Shown here in pieces: positions 55,677-64,000 of a DNA stretch of 64,000 bases. Source of the stretch: Odontocerum albicorne (lineage: Eukaryota; Arthropoda; Insecta; Trichoptera; Odontoceridae); assembly GCA_949825065.1 (NCBI GenBank), contig OX463842.1:51334526-51398525 (forward strand), given 5' to 3'. A program made the position numbers and the translations under genes. Each line of letters starts with the position of its first letter. Positions within the stretch are counted from its first letter, which is position 1. Below the pieces are notes generated by a model. The model ran no database searches and had not been told where the DNA came from. It saw only the letters and a list, made by a program, of their open reading frames with translations.

Positions 55677-55860
55677 AATCATATCCTCAGTGAGATACAG
55701 GCAAAAGCCTAGTTTACTGGGGATACGAAAATGAAAGGCAACAAACCCAGATCCATTAAAATTGTATGTCCAAATCAAATGACCTGTTGTTTTTTCGCAA
55801 ATTGTGTATATTTCTTGTCATGTGTAATAATTAATAAATAAAATAAAAAAAATATATATA
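55677..55860 (+). mobile_element. LINE-A 3' end, short copy
   Basis: Starts 'tatcctcagtgagatacagg' and keeps the last ~180 bp, ending in (aataa)n. It lies between the two related retroelement fragments. Confidence 0.85.
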
Positions 55861-56175
55861 CTAAACTCATACCGAGATGTATGTATGTCCGGGCTCATCC
55901 GGCAAACTTTCCCCCGGCCGAAATACACCTCACTTATTAATACAGTAGGGCAGGGCAACCCGGCCTCAAGGACATGGAGGGGCTTTCAGCCCACACCCTC
56001 GTATATATCTAGATTTAAAAAAAAAAACAAAATATATGGCAGAAAACAAAATAAAAAGTAAACCCACATATACCACCTCAGGTTAACTGTCAGCAAGAAC
56101 GAGAAAAAGAAAAGCCTCAGCGTCCAAATTTTATAAAAGTAAAATGACAAATGGGAGATGATGTTCACACATAAA
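55861..56175 (-). mobile_element. Retroelement 3' fragment, copy 2
   Basis: Shares blocks with 55372-55676: 'ccggccgaaatacacctc', 'cagcccacaccctcg' and 'taccacctcaggttaac'. Minus-strand T-rich frames here are composition artefacts. Confidence 0.45.
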
Positions 56176-56411
56176 AAAAACCACATCACAATGCATTAAA
56201 ATAATTAAGTAGTAATATAAAGATGAATGAGAAGATAGCTTTTTAGGCACACATGCTTTCTTAATATAAAGGCTTTTCCTTAATTGATTAATTTGGTCCT
56301 AAATAAATGAACAAAAAATAGGTTTTTTTAAATCACTTCAACATCTCCATCATCTTAAAATTATCGTTTACGAAAGGATTACACCAACGTGCTGGAAGAA
56401 AATCCTAATAT
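56176..56411. other. AT-rich spacer
   Basis: Nothing recognised. Confidence 0.35.
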
Positions 56412-56903
56412 ATTAGGTGAAAACATAAGTTGTATGCGTTTTTTTTTTCAATTTAAAAATGAGCACCAAAAGTCAAAGGGGATCTTCATGAATAATATGG
56501 TTTAAGCGGTCCTCATCGAAGTCCGCTGGTCGTCCGGAACACTCCATGTCTTTCAGGTCGAAATCACCATCTTTGAAACGCAAAAACCATCGACGAGCTG
56601 TCCTTTCATTCATAGCATCTTCACCGTACACTTTGCAAATATCGCGAGCAGCTTTGGCAGCTTTATATCCTCGATTGAACGCGAACAGAAGGAGGTGTCA
56701 AAAATGCATACTTTCGTCTACTCAACATTCCATTTTGAAGGCTTGTAACCAAATAAAATAATATATGTAACGTAAAAGCAAACACAATATCTTGTACATC
56801 AGAAAAATTTCTTTCGAATGACGTATAACATTTACCATTCTGTTTTACTTTTGGTGCTCATTTCTAAATTGAAAAAAAAAACGGATACAACTTATGTTAA
56901 CAC
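56412..56903 (-). mobile_element. mariner-type element with long inverted repeat, second copy
   Basis: Right end cggatacaacttatgttaac; left end gaaaacataagttgtatgcg. The left repeat is cut after about 65 bp ('gagcaccaaaagtc'), which joins directly to transposase codons ('aaaggggatcttcatg'). The minus strand encodes 'GYKAAKAARDICKVYGED', 'ERTARRWFLRFKDGDFDL' and 'ECSGRPADFDEDRLN', a mariner N-terminus better kept than at 26399. The catalytic domain is missing. Flanking TA seems decayed. Confidence 0.85.
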
Positions 56904-57199
56904 CCAATAACTAATGTTGGTTGTAAGACATACTAATGAGAAGCTGATGATCACGGAAATAGTTTATTGAAAATGAGAAAGATCTTTAACAATATGGATG
57001 TACCAAATAAATGCGGGATCAGAGTCAATATATCCCAAGACCTGGAAGGATGAAAACAAATTTTGTATTTAGTTCCAGACATTAGAGATGATGACAATGC
57101 TAAGCATTGAACGCGTTTAGTGATAATATCGCGCACTGAGAGCGCTCTTAGAATTTACATCAGTTTGTTCGTAAGCGATTAATTATATCACAATTTATG
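56904..57199. other. Spacer, nothing recognised
   Basis: No coding-like frame or shared repeat noticed. Confidence 0.35.
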
Positions 57200-57350
57200 T
57201 TTTCAAGCTATTTGAAATAGTTCCTATATTTGAATTCACGCTATTTGAAATAGTTTCAATATTTGGACTCAAGCTATTTGAAATGGTTCCAATATTTGAA
57301 TTCAAGCTTTTGGAAATGGTTCCAATATTTTAATTCAAGCTATTTAGAGC
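57200..57350 (+). repeat. 33-bp tandem repeat, about 4.5 units
   Basis: Unit 'caagctatttgaaatagttc' plus 'caatatttgaatt', with point changes. Confidence 0.8.
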
Positions 57351-57364
57351 TCAAAAATAATCTT

Positions 57365-57785
57365 ATGAGGTAATTATTTTTGTGTTTCTGTATGTTTTTT
57401 TTTTTATTCTTATGATTGTGTGCGGTATATTGTGGGATGAATATTTTTGGTCTTTCTGGAGTGATGATGTGTGAGGAGTTTAATTTCGCATGATGTTTCC
57501 AGTTGTAATTGAGTGTCACTGTTTGTTAGGTTGATGAGAACGTGCGACGGGGTTTTGTTTTTGTGTAATAAAAAATCGGAAAGAAGTATCGATTTATTTT
57601 TTCATGCTAAACATACTCAGTGAGATACAGGCAAAAGCCTAGTTTACTGGGGATACGACAAATGAAAGGCAACAAACCCAGATACATTAAAATTGTATGT
57701 CGAAATTAAATTACCTGTGATTTTTTCACAAATTATGTATATTTCTTGTCATGTGTAATAATAAATAAATAAATTAATTAATACA
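57365..57785 (+). mobile_element. LINE-A, 3' UTR copy
   Basis: Runs from the mid-UTR ('attcttatgattgtgtgcgg') through 'gatacaggcaaaagcctagt' to (aataa)n. Joins the 33-bp repeat at its left. Confidence 0.85.
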
Positions 57786-58584
57786 TACCGCGTGAGATAG
57801 TATTTTTATCATGAACAGTGATAAACTGTAAGTTACTTGCCTACTCCAGTGGTTTTGCACGCTTTTCAATGAATTATATAAAACTTAATACAAAAAATAT
57901 TAATTTAATAAGTTTTCAAAACATTAAAAGATGAAATCAGTTCAAATTAAGATTTTATTTTCCAAAAATTAGACATAAAATAAAAAATTCTTAAAACCTT
58001 GTTTATTTTTTAATAGGCAATTCACCCAAACTAGGATGATTTGTACCATCAAATTAAAATGACAGCTTTTAAAGACATACCATAAATATATTTATTCATA
58101 TAAAATAAAGGTTTTAAAATTAAATAATGTCAATATGTGACAAGACGTTATCGTTTCGGAACAGGTATTCGCAGTTGGGAACATATTTGGGTGTAATCTT
58201 ATGTTGGCAACTCCGGAAGGAATCTTAAAGGCTTTGCATCTTATGACTTCCGCTTCCGGGTTGCGCGTATAACTGTCAGCGACACGTCAGATCCGCTCGC
58301 ACAGTGACTTGACAGCAGTGATCGTCTGCCAACGTGAATATTTGATATCAACCTGAAAGATATTTTCACTTTTCCTTTCAGTATTCCTTCACGCCACGAT
58401 TTTATCTATAAATATTTTACACGAAAATATGTATGGGTCCGTTACACACCATCAACTTTTTTGATATCTAAAGCGTTTTCTATATTATAAAAGACCCTTT
58501 TGAGAATTTGGTTATATTTCTTGGTATATTATTTTTTGACATTTGAAAATAATATTGTAATAAAATTACTATTACTATACATCC
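57786..58584. other. AT-rich spacer with a GC-richer island
   Basis: 58012-58065 repeats the fragment at 23745. 58190-58340 is GC-richer, with 'cttccgcttccggg' and 'cgacacgtcagatccgctcg'; it could be an old promoter or element end, but no gene follows. Nothing else recognised. Confidence 0.35.
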
Positions 58585-58880
58585 ATTAAGAGAGTAGGCT
58601 TTCCTCAAGGTTGTTACTCATGGTTTGAACCTTATTTTATTTAATGATTAAAAATATTACATACAACAAAACTTTGAGGGCAGGAAGCCTCAGCAGGGAC
58701 CACATGTCTGTGACATTTGCGGGAGGGTGTGCGCATCCAGGATCGAGCTGTTCTCTCACAGAAGATCACACGATCGACGTGGGAGAACGGTTTAAGACTG
58801 ACGTTGGAGTGGCGAGGGGATCCTCACTGCGAGGCCCGGCAAAGACGATGACCCTCATCTGCATATACTCGTGTTAAGTT
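58585..58880 (+). pseudogene. LINE end with a C2H2 zinc finger
   Basis: In the frame of about 58690-58780 the plus strand reads 'GPHVCDICGRVCASRIELFS' followed by 'HRRSH': a C-x2-C...H-x3-H finger of the type found at the very C-terminus of some non-LTR polyproteins ('C..CGR.C.SRIGLFSHRRSH'). A stop follows. The 5' side (58590-58665) resembles 18680-18760. Fragment only. Confidence 0.65.
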
Positions 58881-58984
58881 TGGTTTAATATTTAGTAAGA
58901 ACACCGCAGAAAACTTACCAAGGGAAGACATACTACAAAGGAACCAAACCTGCCAATAAGTGATAGTAACGCATTTAGGTGGAG
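58881..58984. other. Short spacer
   Basis: Nothing recognised. Confidence 0.3.
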
Positions 58985-59520
58985 TGCAGTGTATTTTTTA
59001 TTTATAAATATATAATTTGTGAAAAAAGAACAATTGATTTAATGTGGCACACAATATTATAGGATCTGTGTTTGTTGCCTTTTATTTGTCGTATTCCTAG
59101 TGAACAAGGTTTTAGACTGAATCTTACTAAGGACACAAAAGATGAAAATATAAATTGATACTTTTTTTCTGATTTGTGACCATACAATATCCCACTACAT
59201 ACACTCATCAGCTCGACAAAGAGTGACATTCAATAACATGTGCATGTATCACGTAAATTAAACCCCTATGTGCATGTATCACGTAAATTAAAGTAGACCA
59301 AAAAGTTCATCCCATCATGATTTCATATGATTCCCAATTGCCACTTCACTTCCTGTACTGATTTTTGTAAAAATTGTGTAAAATGAATAAAAAAATAACA
59401 ATCACACCCCGATCGACAGCCCAATGTTTTTACAATTATTGAATTCAGCACCCTTTTGGATGACATGGGAGCCAAATATTGCCTTTGAGCAAAAGATGTT
59501 CTAACACTAAGGATAGTAAA
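58985..59520 (-). mobile_element. LINE-A, diverged copy with coding end
   Basis: Minus strand: C-terminal codons at 59510-59400 ('SVRTSFAQRQYLAPM', 'VLNSIIVKTLG'), matching the copy at 14590, then a diverged 3' UTR to the A/T tail at 58990. A 30-bp direct duplication ('tgtgcatgtatcacgtaaat') sits at 59240-59295. Confidence 0.75.
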
Positions 59521-59639
59521 CATTTATATGTAGTGTTCATATATTATAAATATTAGTACGATTTCCCGAAAATAGTGTTCTCTTAAGCTGCTTACATCAC
59601 TAATATTGCTAACACTTTGATGTGAAAACCAACTTATTC

Positions 59640-60205
59640 TTCTTCTTCTTCTCCTTAAACTTTCTATAGACTCAAGAGTCTGTTACTGCAGGATTGTCCT
59701 CCTGTGAGGTTGAGCTATAGCTATCTCTCCATCGTTTCGGGGGTCCCCCTGGGGGACGCCGTCCATCCGGCACCCCATGCAGAGCTATGTATGGAATTCT
59801 TGTGGAATTCATTCTCTGTGCATGTTGGTACCAGTATCGTCAACGCTGTCGTCCCCATTTGACCACACCTTGGACCTCACAGACCTCTCGGATTGTGGTG
59901 TTCCTTACACGATCACGCAAAGTCTTCCCAGCAATAGCACGTAGAGTTCTCATTTCCGTTGTCCTTAGCGTACTGACAGTGTCCGCCCTCGCTTCGATGC
60001 CATACATGAGGACTTATAAATGCGTACCTTGCTATCCGTTCTCATATCTTTATTCCTCCATATGACATTTCTCAGGCAGCCCGTCACAACTGCAGCTTTA
60101 TCTACCCGAGGCCTTACTTCTCTGGGGAGGTCATGAGAACTGAGTAGTTCACTGCCAAGATATCTGAACTGGGTGGCTTGTTCAATTGGCTCGTCACGTA
60201 CTGAA
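59640..60205 (-). pseudogene. LINE-D reverse transcriptase C-terminus
   Basis: Minus strand, in more than one frame: 'REVRPRVDKAAVVTGCLRN', 'YGIEARADTVSTLRTTEMR', 'TLRAIAGKTLRDRVRNTTI', 'EVCEVQGVVKWGRQRWRYW' and 'RRPPGGPPKRWRDS', to a stop near 59660. It ends with a (gaa)n run. Same class as 18930-19380, but a longer and better-kept fragment. No FADD motif in the retained part. Confidence 0.88.
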
Positions 60206-61032
60206 AAAGAAAACCAACAATAGCCTAAAAACGAAAATCACCAATTTATCAATAATACGCGAAAGTAATATGCCTGTTCCAATAACAAAACAACCCCGTT
60301 AAAATTACAAAAAAATATATACAGGTATCAACTTAAAGCTAATCAAGAAGTATACTACAAATATAATCGAATATTATACACACCTTCAGCAATATCCAAA
60401 TAACCAAAAATGTAATACTTTGAAAATTCAAACAGATATGTAAGAACAAATCGCGTTTGACAGCTATAGAAGCAAACGAATATTTTTCTCAGTGTATTAT
60501 CAAATTCCGAGAAATATTTGTACAAAATATTTTGATAAGTTTCTTAAAATTGAAATCTTTCCGTAAATATACCACACACACTTTGGCTGTGGATAGTCCA
60601 TAGTAAAGTAACATGACACCAGTTTGATGTAAAAATATTGCTCTCCTGATAAACTGGGATCATTTTGCCTGAAGAGAGCCTCGGAATAGATGGTAGAAAC
60701 GCGTATATTGGAGATTAATATAATAAGTGGAATAACAATGCTATTATGTATATACATTGTAATGTAATATATTTTTTACGTCTATAATTTAACATTCGAA
60801 CACTTACTTATACATGCTCGTATACATTTTTATTTTTCAAGAAAAGTTTTATGTATTTAAAAAAAAAAAACTCACGTGAAACAGATTAACAGCCAAAAAT
60901 CGGTGTGCACTTCAATACTTTTTAACATTTCATAATAAATGTTCAAACCTTTGTGGTAATTTTTTGGGCTTTTTTACGTATATTTTTGGAAGCAATTACG
61001 CGTTAGTTGGTTGGTATTGTTTATTTATTGAA
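60206..61032. other. AT-rich spacer, nothing recognised
   Basis: An 85-codon minus-strand frame at 60500-60757 is not recognised. Confidence 0.4.
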
Positions 61033-61178
61033 AATAGGCTATTGTAATTTGTTTTATCAAACACTATTTATTCCAAACATTAGTTACACCGTTACATGAA
61101 GTGGAATAAACAGTGTTTAATAAAACAAATTACAATGTCTTTCAGTCTTCAATGTTAATGCCTTAACTATAAATAATA
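61033..61178. mobile_element. Foldback hairpin element (HP), deleted copy
   Basis: 'attgtaatttgttttatcaa' and 'acactatttattcca' pair with 'tggaataaacagtgtttaat' and 'aaaacaaattacaat' around a short centre (acattagttacaccgttac). The ctgaagatg core is lost; the outer right side with 'ttaatgccttaactataaat' is kept. Confidence 0.75.
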
Positions 61179-61899
61179 TAGAAAATATGCTACATATTAT
61201 AACAAATGAACATTATATAGGTATTTTTTTTAGAAATAATCATTCCGAATAATATTGTTTCAGACAAAATGTTATATAAAAAGAGCTAACAAAAAAATCT
61301 GAATACAAGAAAAAAAAAACTTCTGAAGCTTGTACGAAGTATTTGTTTGTAAATGGTTTTCTTTCGAGGTTTAGCGGAATATTAAATGGGCAAAATATTT
61401 TCTCCTCAGCAAAGTGATTTTTTTTTTTCGGGACGAAGTATTGGACAAAATGGAGTACGAAAAACTAACTCGTGTACGTTCCCAGAGAACACATCTCTAA
61501 TTTGAATACAGTTGGAAAAAATCTGAAAAGTTTGACACCAAACAAGGAATTCGTTTTATTATCGGAAAAAAGACAGTACTATTTCTCTCGTAGAAGTATT
61601 TTGAGAAATGACATTTTGTAAGGAAATATTTGAAATTGGAAGACAATATGATGGAAAATTTTACGTGATCAATATCGTAAAATTGACGTGTTTTTATGAA
61701 GAAAATAAACTTTTTTTAGTGCTCATTTTATCAAATGCCCTAAATTTATTAAAAAATATTTAAATTAAAAAATATAAATCTTATATTTCAACACCATGAT
61801 CATCACATACTCTGATCTAATGAGGATAAGCTTTATAAAGGTATATATGTCGCCATGTATGCTCTTTACTATTCTTTTTTCGTTTGGATTTTTTTTATA
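61179..61899. other. AT-rich spacer, nothing recognised
   Basis: No coding-like frame or shared repeat noticed. Confidence 0.4.
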
Positions 61900-62451
61900 A
61901 TAAGTAAAATCTATTTACTATTATCTCGTTCGGATATCTCGTTCGGGGGTGAGCTGGCTGACATGATTGGAGCCCTTTCGTTAATTTGAAACAAAAATCA
62001 TAAACAGTTTCTTGAGAAAAAATAATTTGTTTATAGTTGGCACCAAAGAAAAAAATCGTAAAATGGCGGCCTGAAATTTTTTTTCTTGTTTTTAAGTACA
62101 CTTATTTTTTTAAAGTAAAAAAAAATAGCTTTACATTTTTCAAGGTACGAACGATAAAAAAACATTTATTAAAGTTTTACACTAAATTTGAAAGCAATCA
62201 ATTAAACAGAACTTGAAATTTTATGTCGACCAAGTCGAAAAAAGTAGTTTCGAGAAAAACGCGTTTAAAGTTTTGAGATTATTGTCTGATTCATTCCAGT
62301 GTAGCGTAATTGCTGCCTCATTTATATAGCTTTAACTTTGTAAATATTGAGATTTTTTTAGTTTTCTTTTGAAAACATATTTTTTAAGGTCTAAACTTCA
62401 AGAATGTGTAAAAAAAACGAGTTTTTCAAATTCCTAGATTAGAATACCCCC
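61900..62451 (+). mobile_element. Kolobok-like repeat, right-end copy
   Basis: Shares the middle block with 46993-47325 ('ctggctgacatgattggagc', 'aaaatggcggcc') and ends 'ttcctagattagaatacccc' + c at 62451, followed by TTAA (62452-62455). The last bases are the inverted form of the left end at 46993. The left end is missing. Confidence 0.5.
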
Positions 62452-62534
62452 TTAATAAAGCATAAACATTTATTTGATAATTAAAATTCATGTATACACC
62501 ATGTTTTAAAGATTTAATGTTTGAAAGTATTTTT

Positions 62535-62706
62535 ATATTTTTATTTATTTGTTTATTATTCCCCATGACAAGAAATATACGTAATTTGCGAAAAAAACAA
62601 CAGGTAATTTAATTTGTACATACATTATTTTAATGGATCTGGGATTGTCGCTTTTCATTTGTCGTATCCCCAGTAAACTAGGCTTTTGCCTGTATCTCAC
62701 TGAGGA
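62535..62706 (-). mobile_element. LINE-A 3' end, short copy
   Basis: Begins with (attt)n, 'catgacaagaaatatacgta', and ends 'taggcttttgcctgtatctc' 'actgaggata'. Confidence 0.85.
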
Positions 62707-62769
62707 TAAATGAACAGTTTCGATATCGATATCACTTTTGAAATGTGACATAAAGTTTCAACTCCTTAA

Positions 62770-62937
62770 CCCTTTATAAGGCAAGTTTTTAATTTTGAGA
62801 TATTAAATTTTTTGTTGAATAAATAATTATTATGTGTATCAAATCAACTTTATTTCTTCGAAAATGTGTTTTAAAAATATTTTTTTTTGGAAATGAGGTG
62901 GTCGTATATGAGACCTGTGCCCATTTTGTTTGCAAGT
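62770..62937 (+). mobile_element. TTAA-bordered repeat T3, copy 2
   Basis: After TTAA (62766-62769): ccctttataaggcaag, then the same sequence as 415-590 to 'gagacctgtgccc'. Both copies stop at about the same place, so this may be one true end-segment unit rather than random truncation. Confidence 0.55.
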
Positions 62938-62944
62938 AATGCTA

Positions 62945-63035
62945 CTCGAATGTTAGTATTGTTACTTTTACCAGACTAGGACCCTTTTTTAATTACATTT
63001 TTGGGAACTATCGGGAATCGAATCGGCTTTTATTA
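62945..63035 (-). mobile_element. tRNA-derived SINE fragment
   Basis: Reverse complement: gattcgattcccg (B box), then 'agttcccaaaaatg' and 'gggtcctagtctggt', the SINE body order. Confidence 0.6.
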
Positions 63036-63051
63036 TTGTAAGGGTCTATAG

Positions 63052-63300
63052 CAGTGGTCGGCAAACTTTTTTTTCTAAGGGCCAGATCGTAAAAATGTTT
63101 GGCTTGACAGGCTTGCAAAGTAAACTCGAGGATATTTATATAGGTAATTCTACTTATGTAGCAAAAACCAGGTTTTACCTTTTTTTACTAGGCCATGATA
63201 TTATTTATATATATTTTGCTGACACACTTACGAAAAAAACGAATTAAATATTTATATTTATTGATTAATATATTATGGAAACAGGCAAAAGTTTCGTATT
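63052..63300 (+). mobile_element. hAT element, left end only
   Basis: cagtggtcggcaaactttt is a typical hAT-Charlie-type terminus, preceded by a possible 8-bp target copy gtctatag. The sub-terminal 'agggccagatcg' also fits. No inverse right end was found downstream in the window, so it is truncated or its end is beyond recognition. Confidence 0.55.
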
Positions 63301-63337
63301 ATTAATCAACAAATGTAACATAATAATAATATAAGGT

Positions 63338-63671
63338 TGTAGCGACCGTGCGTGCGGTCACTGAACCCACTGAGGCGACCCTTGCCCGCGTGGTCATTGA
63401 ACTCGCAAGTGGCGAGTGCGAGGCGGCACCGAGCGAAGGTCGCCCGCGCGATCATTGAACTCACGGGTAGCAAAGAACGAGACACCGATATATCTCTTGC
63501 CTCTCCTGCAGACCGTAGTATGAAATGTATATAGAACGTGCAACAATAAACATGTGTTCAGCGGAAGCGAGACAGCGGCACGTTCTGCGCCGTTCTATGC
63601 ATTATAAATACAGACGCTTACAATAAACTTTCTCTTTGCTTATTCCGATCTCGACGACTTTTATTCAAACA
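63338..63671 (+). mobile_element. Probable solo LTR, GC-rich promoter half
   Basis: Starts tgtagcgaccgtgcg and ends near ttattcaaaca (TG...CA). The upstream half is GC-rich and contains degenerate repeats of 'tcattgaactc' every ~60-70 bp. It has a TATA-like 'tataaataca' (about 63604) and 'aataaa' (about 63624), the order of U3-R in an LTR. Clean target duplications were not seen, and no internal retroviral-type genes adjoin, so borders are provisional. Confidence 0.5.
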
Positions 63672-64000
63672 ACCATCATCCTTCTATTTGGAACACAAGT
63701 CCCTAAAAGGTCTACTAATGAGATGAATGTAATTACTTTTTCTGAGATAACATTTCATCCAACTGGAGTTTGAAGTTAGTATTTCCTATCATCATTTTTT
63801 TTTTGCAAATGGTCATCTGTTAATGCTGACTTATATTGCGATTTTACATATTTCATATTTGAATATTTACATCTTTTTTGTGATAACTAATATTTTCTTG
63901 AAATAAAAATTATGTTCATAACGAAATCATTTTATTTAATTAAAGTATTACAAAAAACTTAAACTATGTACTAAATAAAACAATGTTATTCATGTTAAGT
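63672..64000. other. AT-rich spacer to the window end
   Basis: Nothing recognised. Confidence 0.4.

Noticed and set aside
55986..56189. Phe-rich minus-strand frames at 55456-56189
   Set aside because: They are translations of A-rich retroelement 3' sequence.

Overview
This is a strongly AT-rich stretch of eukaryotic, almost certainly insect, nuclear DNA. I base that on the repeats: a mariner transposase relic with the D,D34D pattern, piggyBac-type and hAT-type non-autonomous elements, tRNA-derived SINEs ending in an 'aagagattgcc...ggcaataag' module of the kind common in insect genomes, and many 5'-truncated non-LTR retrotransposon (LINE) ends. I find no intact host gene, no rRNA or tRNA gene, no CRISPR array and no bacterial gene. 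Nearly every longer open frame is a decayed transposon frame or lies inside a tandem array.

Layout. 0-10 kb: SINEs, a piggyBac-type MITE (2055-2666), a LINE fragment cut by a hAT MITE (4372-4794), a foldback hairpin element (5519-5789), a 40-bp minisatellite (7115-7778) and a probable solo LTR (9249-9663). 10-20 kb: a 32-bp minisatellite (10943-11873), a full-length dead mariner (12751-14018), LINE-A, and a hAT deletion derivative (16797-17795) that landed inside a SINE. 20-30 kb: nested LINEs (23853-25390), a mariner with long terminal repeats (26115-26882) and a 38-bp minisatellite split by a Tc1/mariner-type MITE. 30-42 kb: a 45-bp minisatellite open in frame on both strands (31127-32066), hairpin elements, a hAT MITE, piggyBac MITEs, and a 1.1-kb inverted repeat (39782-40915). 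42-50 kb: LINE ends, an unidentified coding-like pair of frames (43853-44329), TTAA-flanked elements and a 95-bp minisatellite (47820-49330) split by LINE-B. 50-64 kb: more of the same families, including a LINE with a 15-bp target-site duplication (54413-55356) and a second probable LTR (63338-63671).

How the parts relate. The SINEs carry the same last ~60 bp as LINE-B, which fits SINE mobilisation by that LINE. The piggyBac-type MITEs, the 214-bp TTAA element, the 'T3' repeats and a Kolobok-like repeat all sit at TTAA. Many elements are inserted into one another, so their relative ages can be read. The most unusual signal is a dispersed 8-mer, TACTCGTA (or TACGAGTA), found 13 times. In three cases, where repeat copies or a conserved frame reveal the empty site, it is an added 6 bp at a TA, like an excision scar of a TA-targeting transposon whose ends I do not see here. 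Homology calls rest on reading motifs by eye; no search was run.
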